From: Trametes villosa | Lineage: Eukaryota; Basidiomycota; Agaricomycetes; Polyporales; Polyporaceae | DNA length: 64,000 nucleotides | Assembly (NCBI GenBank): GCA_002964805.2 | Contig: PUDQ02000010.1 | Location: forward strand, 2,108,001 to 2,172,000 | Reading direction: 5' to 3' | Shown here: one piece after another, positions 23,348 through 35,429 of the stretch | Layout: every line of letters starts with the position of its first letter | Numbering within the stretch: position 1 is the first letter of the stretch | The notes under the pieces: model-generated | The model's input: the letters and a program-made list of their open reading frames with translations, nothing else | What the model was told of the DNA's origin: nothing | The model's database searches: none | Made by a program: the position numbers and the translations under genes

Positions 23348-24203
23348 ATGTCTGCAGCACAACATGAGAGGACCCCTCCGCGCACGACGCGCCGCGACAT
23401 AGTCGAACTGCCCTCGGGGACCACACTCGAATACGAACTCCTGGAGGCCAGTTCGTCGAGCGGATCTAAGAAGCTCGCTGTATGCTTGCACCCATGGTCA
23501 TGGCTGGGAGGAAGGATGGACGACCCGTAAGTCTGCACCAGAGCTCTTCAAGTCCGCAGCTCACCCAACCTAGCTAGCGTCCTCCAGATTGTGACCGAAC
23601 CTCTGCTGGAGCGCGGATATGACGTGCTGAGATATAACTCCCGCGGAGTCGGAAAGTCCAAGGGCTGGGCATCCCTGACAGGAGGGCAAGAAGTCGAAGA
23701 CTTTAAGGAGCTCGTGCAATGGGCGCGGTCAAACACGCCAGACTTATCTAAACTCGTCATACTTGTATGCGCCTGCCACTCGCCTCCCGCATTCACCCAC
23801 TCACAACAATGTTGAGGGCTACTCACATGGCTCCTTGATCGCCTCCATGCACCCCATACTCACCGACTTGGACACGTCTCACATCCTCCTCTCATACCCC
23901 CTCGGCCCGCGCCATTGGCTCACAGCATTCCACACGGGACGATACACGACTGCGCTCCATGACCTCATCAACAACCCGAAGTCGAACGTGCTCGTCATAT
24001 ACGGCGATAGCGACAACTTCACCACAGTCGAAAGTTACGACGCGTGGGCGGAAGGCCTCCAGAAACACCACGCAGCACAGCAGGGCGGTTCTCAGGCTCG
24101 CGGGAGGCTCGAAGTCGTGAAGGTCGCCGGCGCGTCACATTTCTGGCGAGAACGGCAGGCCGTCCTCCGGCTCGTTGACGTCGTCCGTAATTGGGTACAG
24201 TGA
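23348..24203 (+). CDS. Alpha/beta hydrolase (COG2945-like)
   Basis: I choose ATG 23348 (MSAAQHERTPPRTTRRDI); an upstream in-frame ATG at 23228 would add about 40 residues. The first exon ends LHPWSWLGGRMDD. An intron leads to LERGYDVLRYNSRGVGKSKG and DLSKLVIL, and a second intron to GYSHGSLIASMHPIL. GYSHG is the nucleophile elbow with the catalytic Ser, VIYGDSDNFTTVES supplies the acid, and VAGASHFWRERQ the catalytic His. The stop is TGA 24201-24203. The product is a compact single-domain enzyme of about 230-250 aa. It lacks a signal peptide, so a cytosolic esterase or hydrolase is likely. The substrate is unknown. Confidence 0.82.
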
Positions 24204-24375
24204 CCTTGTACGGGGTAGAAGCCATCGTGGACGCCTTTCCAAAGGTAAGTTCGCCCTCCTGCCGTGCACTAGTGGTCTCAGGTCGAAATATCACTTTGCA
24301 TTTTCCGTACTTCTACTACACATCACATAGTCTGGCCGTGTCATTCAACACCATGCTGACTTGTCAACAGCCAGG

Positions 24376-26840
24376 TCATGTTATACACCACTTCTGAGGC
24401 CACGCAGTCGCCATGCATGGAATGAGGTCGTCACCATCTTGGACCTCCGGAGCGTCTAATGATTCCATAGCGAACATCATGCGAGCAAGCACAGTGCCCA
24501 CGATCTCGCCGTCCTCGTTTTCATCACACTCGACCTTGATCACGGCAGCATTGGGTTCCACCGCTTCCGGCAGGGAGGACCGTACCACGATCGCTAGCCT
24601 GTGTGTAGGCTCCAATGGCACTGTCGCGGACCTCAGTGATGGCCAGAGAAACCCGTACGGCGGGCCGCTCCCGGCGTTGGCTGAGGCAGGAACAAGGCGG
24701 AACCGGGGAGGCAGCACCGCATAACGCTCGCGCGCCCGGGGGACGTCCAGCAGGAACCCCAGGTAAGAGACGTGCAGCCCGCGCACGTCGCACACCGCGT
24801 TGTCCCCCCTCCTGAACGCAGACTGCGGACACGCCGCGAGCGACATCGGCGCCCAGCGGAACGGCGCCCGATGGAGGGTCGGAAGGCGCTCGAACCACAT
24901 GATCCGGTCGGGCACCGCGCGCACGAGCAGGTAGAACGCGGCGACGCGGCCCTCCATGTCCTGCGCGGCGAGGATCGGCGCGACGTCGAGGCCGAGGATC
25001 GACGCCATGCACACCGGCACGTCCTCCGCCTTGCTCGTCGTGCGGTGCTCCACCGCGTTGAACACGGCGGCGAGCTGCGACCACCCCCGGCGGGTGTCGC
25101 GCACCGCGCGCGCCGACGGGATCTGCTCGCCGAGAAGGAGGATCACGCCGTCTTCACAGAGGAACTCGCGCTCCTCCATGAGCGTCTCCGGGATGCCCGG
25201 CTCGCGCGACCGCTCCTTGTGGCGGTCGTACTTCTCGTAGAGGAACGGCCCGTCGCGCATCTGGAAGTAGAGCTTGTTCTCGCCATGCGCTGCGCTCGCC
25301 AGCACGGCCTCCTGGAGCGTCCAGAGTCGCTTGATCCACCCGCTGCAGAGGATGCGGATGCCCAGCTCGAGGAACGAGGCCTCCGCGGAGTTGATGATCT
25401 CTAACTCTCTGTCGAGCACGAGCACGCCCCGCGCGTCGTTGAACGTCTTTCCGAGTAGCTGGATCGCCTTCTTCCGGTGCGCCCTCAAGGACGGGTCGAC
25501 CGGTATGCATAGCGTATCCATCCAGAAGGCCAAAGGCGCGGAACTTGACCGAGTCCCACGAAGGCGGTGATGGAGCTCGTTCAGGTAGCCCCGTATGCGG
25601 CGTACTTGGCACGTAGGTAATGCGTTATCCAGAGTGTTTCCTAGGCCGTCAGCCCCTGGCGTAGTACTAAGCCAAGCATCGCGTAATTGAGGGAGCTGGT
25701 CTACTCACAGACATGCGATAGGGCAATGTATGGGTAGTCCATGCTACCTACGACTCGCATCTCCAGGTTTTCTTCCACAATCAGCGCAGGCACTTTGCCG
25801 CGCGCCAGGTATTCCGCCAGATCCCCGGGAGGGACCCGGAGGAAGTCACATTCGCAGTCGTTTTTCACATGGACGGTTTTGTACGTCGCCTCGTCGGTTT
25901 GGTACGCGCTGCACACCACATCCCCGCATCGCGAATGGTCCCGTGCGCGCGGGCGCTCGAGGAGCGATGCAAACGGAATCTCGTCCGTAGCGAGGAGAGA
26001 GAGTTCGCTGTCGCACCAGCCGCGCTCCAGCATCTCGTCCAGCATGCTGTCTGTCAAGGCGTCGTACGCCTCCACCCGGCGCTCAGGCCAGTCAATCGCA
26101 ACCCTTATCCTCCCCTTGAGCCGTATCAGGTTCTCCTCCGCTGCGGGGTCTTCTGTGGAGAACTCCGGCGAGTATGCGTGGAGGAGCAGGTGGAGGCCGA
26201 GGACGCGGAGGAGTGTGTCGATGGCGTGAAACACGCGTGCCTCGGCGTGCGTGTACGTGTACCGCGGTGCTTGGCTCGACGACCCGCGGTCGCCATCTTC
26301 GTTGAGTAGTAGCGAGACCTGCCGTGCGATGGCGAGGAGGCTGTCCATGAACGCCATGTCGGCGACGTGCTTGCTGGGAAGCGCAGCGAACCAGCGTCCC
26401 GCGAGACCGTTGAGTGCCGCGGTGGACACCGCCCGCCCGTCCTCGACGACGAACTCCTCGCGGACATCGACGGCTAGCCCGCACATTCTTGAGACCTCGG
26501 TCAACACGCCAAAGAATAGCCAGCCTTGCAGAAAGGCGGCCTTGCTTGCTCCGGTGACGGGCGTGCCGTCCGTGCGGGAGACGAGCCGCGACGGAAGATA
26601 CGAGGTGGAATCTGCCACACGGCTGTGCTCGCCAGAGTCGCCACGGCAAAGCCCAGGGGAGCAGAATAGATGGCAGTTCTTGTCAACGGCATCTATGGTC
26701 CACCCGGCTCTTGTTGGGTACATCCAGAAGTCGAGCCCGTCGTATAGTGCATCGGCAGAGACCAAGCACGGAGCTGTGAATGGTGTGAACTCGGGCCGCG
26801 GAGGCATCGCTGAGGACGATTGGGGGACTGTGAAGGGCAT
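24376..26840 (-). CDS. HET-domain (heterokaryon incompatibility-type) protein
   Basis: Exon 1 runs from ATG 26840 to 25709 and exon 2 from 25655 to TGA 24376-24378. The 53-nt intron (GTGAGTAG...CGCCAG) rebuilds YIALSHV followed by WADGLGN, the HET signature of strand plus Trp/Asp motif. Next come LPTCQVRRIRGYLNEL, FWMDTLCIPVDPSLR, KAIQLLGKTFNDARGVLVLD and LWTLQEAVLAS, the remaining conserved HET blocks. The total is about 800 aa, with a roughly 370-residue N-terminal region of unknown function containing Cys/His-rich stretches. HET domains trigger non-self recognition death responses in ascomycetes; in basidiomycetes the family is common but functionally untested. The gene converges with the hydrolase, leaving only 172 bp between stops. 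Confidence 0.88.
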
Positions 26841-27621
26841 GATTGCTCTGGAATCGGGACGAGCGATTTATCAGTGTTCTTTACGCGGTAGGAAATCAGC
26901 TACAATTGTACTGACCTGTGTGCATCCTTGCTGGTAGATAGCGCATCCATATCAGACACTCCCACAAGGACAGTGGTAAGCCCCTTAGCAATAGCTATGG
27001 CTGGTTCATGAGAATGTTGTCACGAACGGCAAGAGAAGAATCGGTATAGGGTTGTTGTGCGAGCTGGATCGATAGGTAGAATGGTCAGATCCGCGCCGGT
27101 TAGCACTGCGTGGGTGCAGAGGCGTACGACCTGACTATGGGCTTGACAAAATAGGCGTCAGGCGAGATGGTCGATGAGGTAGTCAACTCGAAGACGGCTA
27201 ATTACGAAGGTCGCGGAGAAGAGGGTACTCGGCGTCTACCGCGGATTGCGGCCGCCGGAACTATGTACGCGCAGCGAACTTGAAGCTGGCGACGACTCGT
27301 TCGGGGTGGGGTGAAGCGTAGAAGATGGCAAAAAAAAATAGATGGCGCACTGCAGAATGGGATTCGCGAACTTGGACGAGAACATTCTTGCAGCGAATGC
27401 ACTCAGGGAAGTGTGGTCAATGACACGCGGCCGACAGCAATTGCACGAACACTACAGTCCATCCAATTTCACAGCCCCCCAAGATTCTCTACAATACAAA
27501 TCGACAGCAGATCAGCAGACGAAAGCGATAAACAGCACCGAACTGTTCTACATGGCTAGTAGGATACGAGGTATTAGTACTTAGTACGCAGATGACAGTC
27601 GGACCTTCCACTCTCAACATC
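26841..27621. other. Intergenic between HET gene and XRN1 3' end
   Basis: This holds the promoter side of the HET gene (26841 onward) and the XRN1 3' flank. A poly-A run of nine lies near 27331. No coding exon is recognised. Confidence 0.45.
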
Positions 27622-30600
27622 TTAGGCGGCGGGGAACTGGCCCCTGCCCCGTGCGCGAGGAGCAGCACCGCGCGGGGGGCCGCCACGACCCCTCTCGACG
27701 CCAGGTGGGAATCCACGGCCGCGTGCCGGAGGCGCAAATCCACCCCGGCCTGGGGCGAATCCGCCACGTCCTTCGAAGCCGCCGCGTCCACGACCGCGCC
27801 CCCGCGGGGCGCTGTCGACAGCACCGCCGTTCGCGCTAGGCGCAGACTGTGAAGGCGTCTTTGCGTGTCCGTTGACGTTGCCGTTCGCAGCCTGGATGTG
27901 CGCCGCAGGTGCTACAGGGGGTCCGCCGCGTGGTCCACCGCCGCGTCCGCGGTTGGGGTTGGTCATGATATGCACTTGAGCGCCCTGGGCGACGCCGTTT
28001 TGACCGTTCTGCCCGTTTGGCCTGGCATCGTTGCCGTTGGATTGGTGGCTGACATGCTTGTGAGCTACCATGAAGGATGAAAGAACGCGAATGTACTTAC
28101 GGAGCAGGCCTGAACCCGGCAGCAGGTTGCTGGCCAGGCGGTGGACGCACAGACGGGTGGGGGCCAAAGCGGGGCTTGAAGGGCGACTTCGGCTGCTGTT
28201 GGGTCGGTGCTTGAGGGTTCGTAGATGCGATGAACTGGGGGTTGGTCAAGTTCAGGCAGGACGAGAACTCCACGGTCGACCCTCGGTACTGCGAGCACCT
28301 AGATGTTTGTCAGCAACTGCCCCAGGCCCAAGCGGAAACGACTCACCTGTCTCCGAGCGTGGTACCAGACATGAATGGCGCATCCCAGATGACGTCCATG
28401 GACTTCGCGTTCATGCCGACCACAACGCCCTTGAACGAGAGCGGGACGCTTCCGGAGTCCTGCACCATGATGACACGGTCGCCCAGCGCGAAGTGCTGGT
28501 TCTGCAGACGGTACACGGCGTGCGAGGGTTTGAGGACAGCTTGACGAGGGATGCCCTTGACGATGGCCTTCTTGATGTTCGTGGCGGATTTGCTCGACGT
28601 GAAGCTATCCGCAAGCGCCTCAATCTCCTTGACGATGGTCTACACGCGGGGATTGTCAGTTTGAGCAATCGCTCGATGGCTGAATACACGTACCTTGCCA
28701 AGCTGGTCGCAGAACAGCGACACCGGCTCGAAGTCACGGACACCCTTGCTATTGAGCCAAGTCTTGACCTCCTTGGCCTTGGCATCCGGGTTGGGAGCGT
28801 CAGAGAAAACGTCGATTGCCTTGACCATGGCTGAAGACACTGGTGAGCGACAGCCAGTAACTAGAGGTGAGGACACCTACCATCGCCTCCTCTGTCAAGA
28901 ACATCGAAGACCTCCGGGTACTTCGCCTGCGAGATCGCGTCAGCCTCCCATTCCCTGCCTCAACGCCCGGCAATGCTCACCTTGTACTCCCGGATGAGCT
29001 CGATCGCCTTCTGGCTGAACTCCCAGTAACGCCCGTCCTTGCGCGAGTACTCGATGACCTTCAGGCCCTTGCCCTCGAACTTCAGGCTCAGCCCGATGTT
29101 GTTCTTGCTGCCGTCCGTGCTGACGACCATGAAGCTCGACGTGATCTTCGAGAGCGCCCGGCCCGATATGCCCAGCATCTCCGACACCTTGAAGGACGGG
29201 AAGTACTTGTTCTGAAGGCGGTTGGCGACCACGCTCTTGAACTGCTCGTTCTCGTTCTTCTCCGAGGGGAAGAACTGCATAGAGCTCAGTGTGCGGGATA
29301 GGAGCGATGTCTACGCAGTACGTACCACCAGCACGACGGACAACGCGGCATCTGTGGTACCCGACACTTGAGCGGCAACGCCGTAAGCATGTTCGCCAAG
29401 GAAGAACACCTTGCTACCATCGGGGAACTCCTCAGAGAGGGGAGGGGGCTCCTTCTCGATGTACCTCGGGTCCTCCGAGAAGACCTCCGAGACGGCCATC
29501 TGGACAGCTTGCTCGATCTCCTTGTCGGCACCCTCGTAGTCCTTGACGAAAGCACCGTCATCGAGTCGCTTCAGGCCTATCACACTGCGTCAGGAAGGCG
29601 TGCATGAACGTAACCAGTAATAAACCGACCTTTCAGGGGGCGTATGTGGAGGATCACCTCAATGTTGCCCGTGATAACACCACACCGCTTCGAATAGTAC
29701 CGCTCGATCTTCTCCGCCTTGCTCTTCCAGTGGCCCAAGCCCTGCTGGGTATGCGGGTTCGAGATCACCTTCGGCGGCTTCCCGGGCACGACGGAGAGCT
29801 TCTCATACGTGAACAGCGAGTCTGAGATCGCCGACACCAGCCCCTCCTGCAGGAACGGCCAGTTGTGGAAGACGCGCTTGCCGATCATCTCGCGCGCGAT
29901 GTCCTCGACCTTCCTGTTCTCGTGCGCGTTGTCGATGTGGACGACCATCGACTTGTTGCGGCTCTCCGAGCCGTGCACGTTCACGCCGTGGAAACCGAGC
30001 GACGCGGTGTGCGGCAGCGTCTGGAGTGATGGGAAGCCCGCGAGTGCCTCCGCGCCCAGGTGGACGCCGTCGCACAGTCCCTGTATGAGGTGCAGCCCAT
30101 CGAGGATGGGCAGGTGAAACGGTTCCATCTTGCAGAAGCACTGGTAGAGCGTGGGGAAGAAGCCTGGAAGCGACGATGGGTAGACAGTCGGCTGGCCCGG
30201 AGTGTAGGTGAACTTGATGCTCGTCCCGAAGGAGTTGCGATGTTTCTCATCAGCGGTAAGCCGATGCTCGCGTGCTGCAACTGCGTCAGCACGAGTCCAT
30301 GAAGCCCAAGTATATCGCTTACAGGACATCGCCTTCAAGAGCCTCTGCTCCTCGATGAAGGGAATCTTGACGATGGCTTCCCAATCTTGCTTCTTGCCGT
30401 TGAGATCTTGCTCGAACTCGGTGGGATAGAAGTCCAGGATGGGCGAGTTTACGTCGTACATCAGATCCTACGATTAGGTAACGTTAGCTGAAGCATCGCT
30501 AAGGAGGAAAAGAATAAGACGAACCCTGTACGCTGGCGGGATGAGCTCTTTGCTGGCCTCGGGGAGCACGCCCATCAGCTGCTCGAATGGGCGGAAGGGC

Positions 30601-32993
30601 TTCCCAAGATCGAAATGGAAAGCCATCTGGTCTACGCCCCTGAGGTCTACAAACCGAGAACACGTTTAGTTTGGGAGACGTCGAGTGAAGGAAAGCTACA
30701 CGGACCGGATATGCGCGGGGCATAGTGGTAGTTGTAGAACCAACTCCACGATGCGACACCGCTATAGTAGTAGTACATGACCCACTGCAGACCTTCGACG
30801 TATCGGTAAACGAGGTCGCCCATGTCCTTGGGGTCGTCGTAGGAGATCTCCAGCTTGCCCTGTACGGCATGCTAAGCACAAGCAGGACGGCAGAGCGATT
30901 CGCGACGCGTACCTTGTAGTAGCCCCGCTTCCACTCGTCCATCTTCTCCTTGATCGACCACTCGTACCGCGCGTCGAAGTCGCCCTCCTTGTCATCCTCC
31001 GCCACCTTCGCCTTCTCGTACTTGTTCAGCACGCGGTCAACCGCTGCCCTCGCTTCCTCATCTTCCTCCTCGTCCGACCAGTCTTCGTCGTCTCCTTCGC
31101 CCGCTACCTCGGGCTTTCCATCTTCCGGTAGCGGCTCCTCCAGCTGCCCGGGGGACCGCCAGGTGACCAGGTTCTGGTCCTGCTCGTCGTACTCGTCCCA
31201 CGTAATCGACAGGTGCAGGTCATCCGCGAGGCGGGTGATAAACTGCCTGTCGCGTGCGGGGAAGTCGTTCGGCATGGTCAGAGGAGGCTGCGACGGCTGC
31301 TGGGCAGCCGACAGTTTCCTCCGCTCGAGCACGAACGCCTTCACCTGGTCGAAGATCTTCCGCTGCGAAGTGGTCAAGACTGCAGGAGCATCTTCGTGAG
31401 AGATCGTGTGACAAGATATGGTGGACGGCGTACCAAGCTTCGAGCGCTTGCGGCCCATCTCCATCTCCTTCACATGCTTCGTCTGCTTGCCCTTGAACCA
31501 GTTCAGGTCGGCATACTCCTTCTCGAACACTTCCCGCTCCCAATCCGCCATCTCGTCCAGGATGACCTGCAATCGCTTCGTGTTGATAGTCCCGCTCTCG
31601 TTGATATAGCCGTCTGCAATTGAGGTCAGCATATAGTCACAGTTCGCCTGGGCAGAACGCACCAAGCGACGGCAGCGCCTTCTTGTACACCTCAAACAAC
31701 TTCTCCAACCCGTTCTCGTGGATGTGCAGGTCCGGCAAGTTCGGCAGGAAGTCGTTCCCGATGAAGACAGCCAGGAGAATGAAGTCGTCAATGACCCGCT
31801 CAAGGCTGTAATCGAACGGTAGCACCGGCTCGATGTCGTGGAACTCGAGATCCAGATACTCTCGCATTAGCGTGAGATGAAGAAGATAGAAGTTGATAGA
31901 TTCAAGGCTAGAACGGACGTATTTAGCCTACCGCAGCGAGCGAATACATTCACCTGAGATACGCACCTCTTATTGCCCTTGCTCCTCGACGCCGGCCCAA
32001 ACTTTACCTCCTCCCGCAGCAAGCAGAAATGAGGGTCGTGGCTCAGCAGACCCAGCATGATCAAATCGGCGTCCAGGCCGTACAGACAGTGCCGTACGTT
32101 GGGGTCGTACTCCAGCTGTGCCCTGGACAGGCGGATGTACTCCATGATCTTGTGCTCGCCCTCTCCTGGGACGTCGTGCCCGGACAGCACCACCGTGACG
32201 TCCCTCCAGTTCGAGTCCTCCGAGATCTTCTTGTTCACGAAGTAGCGCAGCTGCTCCGACAGCCGTGCCATGAACTCCGTGCCTGGAGCACATGTGAGAG
32301 ACCCACCACCCCGAGACGCGTGCAGACTCACCCGGCGTGATACAGTTGCTGTCGAACGCCTTCTCGTCAGGCAGCTTCTCTCCTTTCCTCTCCGCCTTCT
32401 CCCTCACTTCCTTCGCCTCCTTCGCGGTCCGGAAACGACGACTACGCTGCTGGTTCATCTTCGCTCTAGGAGCGACGCCGTCGATCGCCATGAAGAACAG
32501 TTTCTTCGGTTTGATCTTGCCGAAGAGGTGGTCGACATAAGCGAAGATGGACGTGAAAATCTGTGCCTCGGATAGTCGGAAATGTGCATCCTCGTCATTG
32601 GGGTGCGAGCCTGGCAAGCGTATGGGTACGGGTAGGCAGGAAGCGTAGTCGTGGATGCTCACAGTTATGGATGATACCGTTGAAGTCGACATATAGGTTG
32701 TCTGGGAGAATTCTGAGCAATGGGCAATATGGCAGTGGGGACTTGAGCATACCGAACTCCGGAATCTTGTTCTCCTCAATAAGTTGCGACGTGAGGGGGT
32801 ATCGCTCGCTGTAGACGCGTCAGAGGTTGCACTTGATGAAGTATAGCATTACTCACGAGATGTATCTGAAGAACTGCACCACATTTGGTGAGCGAAAGCG
32901 AAGACGTCACCTCTCTTACGCTTACCTTCGGGATACCTGTGAAGCACACCGTGAGCGTGGGTCGCGCGACAAAGTGTGAGTGTACTGACCCAT
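27622..32993 (-). CDS. XRN1: 5'-3' exoribonuclease XRN1
   Basis: The N-terminus is assembled from micro-exons: ATGG (32990-32993), 11 nt (32926-32936) and 17 nt (32857-32873), which join to MGIPKFFRYISERYPLTSQL, the invariant XRN start. Further exons give VDFNGIIHNC, KLFFMAIDGVAPRAKMNQQR, TVVLSGHDVPGEGEHKIM and LYGLDADLIMLGLL, containing the acidic nuclease residues. FILLAVFIGNDFLPNLPDLH and WVMYYYYSGVASWSW-type motifs follow. The C-terminal half has the SH3-like and KOW-like regions, and the end is an RGG-rich tail (GRGRGRGGFEGRGG) closing at TAA 27622-27624. The length of about 1,450 codons over some 20 exons suits the family. XRN1 degrades decapped mRNA in the cytoplasm and P-bodies. The gene looks intact. 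Confidence 0.93.
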
Positions 32994-35012
32994 GACGAGA
33001 CGCTATAGTATACAGTACAATGTTCAAAGTTCGTGTCTGGTGGGATGCGGCCCAGGGGACCGTCGGTTGTGGGAGGAGGAAGAGGATGTCGCTGTGGCCT
33101 CGAGGACGAAGCGCCAACCAGACCGGTCGATCCCAGTTAGGCAAGCGCCCATATATGACTTTCCCGCCTCGAGGCTACCAACCGCCCGCTTGCACTGATG
33201 TCATCAAGGTTCGCTTCCTCGCGCACAGTCACTCCGGAGCATTGATTACTGAGTCGAGGCTAAATTAAGGATGGACACGAGATACCTCGCTGTCAAGAAG
33301 TCACAGTGAAATTAAACCGTGTATTTGACTGCCATATTCTCGCCTCGGGCACTGAAATACGGAGACATACATTCCGAGGGAAACAAACGGGGCGATTCCC
33401 CCGCAGGATATTGGCACAAGGGTTTCATCGAAGGGAAGGCTGTCCATCAAGATAAATACTACAGCACCGAGCGTATACAACATTGAGCCTTCCATACTAC
33501 GCCTGGAAATCCTCGACTTCGGTGTGCTTGATCAACACTGACATCGGGAAGCTCCCCTCATACGGAGGGGGCGACTTGATAGGTCCCGAACCCGCTACCT
33601 CGTATTTGAGCGCTTCGTAGATTCCAACCTTGATCGTGAGTCAGTAACAAACACTACCACTCTGTTGAAGCGACATTGATTCGTACGTTCTTGGGCCCAA
33701 TGGTCTCCAAAACCGACGATACTCGAGCGGCATGCGCCTGGATCATGCGATGGAATTCAGTAATCCCTCCGGCGGCCAGGGCGACCGTGTATGCGAACTT
33801 GCCTTGGCGTCTCCGTACCGCGTGAGGGCTTTCGCCGCACCCTTCCTCTGATGTTCCGGGATGACACCAATCAGCTGGAGGTGATAGCCTGCCAACTTAA
33901 CGCCAGGCCCCAAGGCCTTCTCGACGAGTACATCGTAGTCCGCAAGGAACTGAGCGTTTTCATGTTAGCTTGCTCTCCTAAGAAGGCGGAGACGATGCGA
34001 ACCGTAGTCCACCAGTCCCGGTACTGAGCGGGTAGGCCCTCCATGGTCTGATCCCATCCCTCTTTGCGCTGAGCCTCACTGTGGCGCCTGATGAGGCGCG
34101 ACCTTAAGGCTGGTCGGTGCTACGAAGGAACTCACGACGAGAGGAATTTCTGTCCGGGACCGAACCTATAAACGGATGAGTAACGCCACTGGACGCGAAG
34201 AAAAATATAAGTGCGTACCAAAGCGCCACCCCTACTGGGCCTACGTCCGGAAGCTCGGCGACATGAATTTCGCCCTCCCCGCCGTTGACAAGCGCTGTCT
34301 TGAGGTGTGCGAGGATGAAGGGTTCTTGCAGGCTCTTATCTCCCCCAAGTGCACTGCCGAAGTATTCTGGGCTGGGCATTAGACACACGTCGCGGCCGTA
34401 CAATCAAGGAGTATACGCACCGTAACCGAAGGCTTCTGCGAGAATCTTAGAGTACTGGTTGAGCTCGGCCTCTATTGCGGTCTCGTGAGCAACGCAGTTA
34501 CACCGGGAAAATACATGTAAGGATATACCTGAGGGGGCGGTCACTTCACGAACGATAACAGACATGATAGAGGTGAGAGTTCTTTAGCGGAAAAGTAAAC
34601 TATACCCGGCGTGTGGCAGACGAGTATAAGTACACAACCCACTGAGACGGGCTAGAGCCGGCGACACTCGACCCGGAGAAACACCAAGAGCGGGTTCCAG
34701 CGCCGACATACATGATAATCAGCGCGGATGATCACCGCCTTTCAAATACTCGCATGGACGCACACAAGCACCGCCAGGGCGGACGGCATTGCATACAGGG
34801 CGCGCCCGTCGACGCTCGCCGAGCTGTCCCCGCTGGTGGACCTGGATCATCCAAATACGTGCTCAAGGTTCTTGGAGAGGCGCACACAACGAACGGAATG
34901 TGGTATAGCTGCTGACGGTACAGGAGCGGGATGAGACTCGTCGTGATGGGGATGCCGGGCGCTGCTCACCCATGGGTTGCCTCAGCAAGTTCATGCATGC
35001 CTGTCTGTCCGA
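32852..35012. repeat. Segmental duplication, copy A
   Basis: This stretch, from XRN1 exon 3 through the intergenic region, the whole GNAT gene and about 450 bp beyond it, recurs in the same orientation at about 45225-47285. The offset is a constant 12,237 bp across the GNAT gene (33497 to 45734, 34565 to 46802). Identity is high, with only scattered substitutions. Copy A has about 138 bp more (about 32883-33027, XRN1 exons 1-2) than copy B. Confidence 0.93.
33497..34565 (-). CDS. GNAT-family N-acetyltransferase, copy A
   Basis: Exons begin at ATG 34565 (MSVIVREVTAPS, 37 nt) and continue at 34471-34421 (EAELNQYSKILAEAFGY), 34366-34219 (YFGSALGGDKSLQEPFIL and GEIHVAELPDVGPVGVAL), and 34165-34136 (GPGQKFLS). 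They are followed by EAQRKEGWDQTMEGL, then LGPGVKLAGYHLQLIGVIPE with HQRKGAAKALT, the acetyl-CoA pyrophosphate loop (Q/R-x-x-G-x-A). The final exon has VGIYEALKYEVAGSGPIKSP and ends at TAG 33497-33499. All introns are about 45-55 nt with matched phases. The protein is about 230 aa and soluble. It resembles fungal GNAT proteins acting on small molecules; the acceptor substrate is unknown. It lies 504 bp upstream of XRN1 on the same strand and has a near-identical paralog 12.2 kb away. Confidence 0.83.
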
Positions 35013-35429
35013 AGTTAGCTGGCGCGTGTACATAGACGCGCAATAAACTTATTTGGCGACGCGCAAAAGTGGCCGTTGACTTTGTGGGACTCCGGGCATG
35101 TTCTAGGAGACAAGGCACGGGGAGGCGGGCATATTCAAGGAGACAAGGGGAGACGGGGGTGTTCTACGAGACCAGGGGAGAGCACAAGTTCTCTTTCGCA
35201 CGCGCGGGCGCTTACTTCTTGCATCTCGTCTCTCGCCGCCATGTCCTCGCCCGTCGCGTCCTCTGCGCCGCCCGCCTGAATGCATGCTTCCCTGCTCAGA
35301 CCTGTCTACACGATGCGTTCTCGAATCAAGTACTGGCCCTACAGCTGAACTGCGCGCATGGCGATGTCCTCTGTAGGCCCTCTCCCACAGGCACGCCGCC
35401 CGTCCGGCTCGTTCGCCCGCGCTCTGGTA

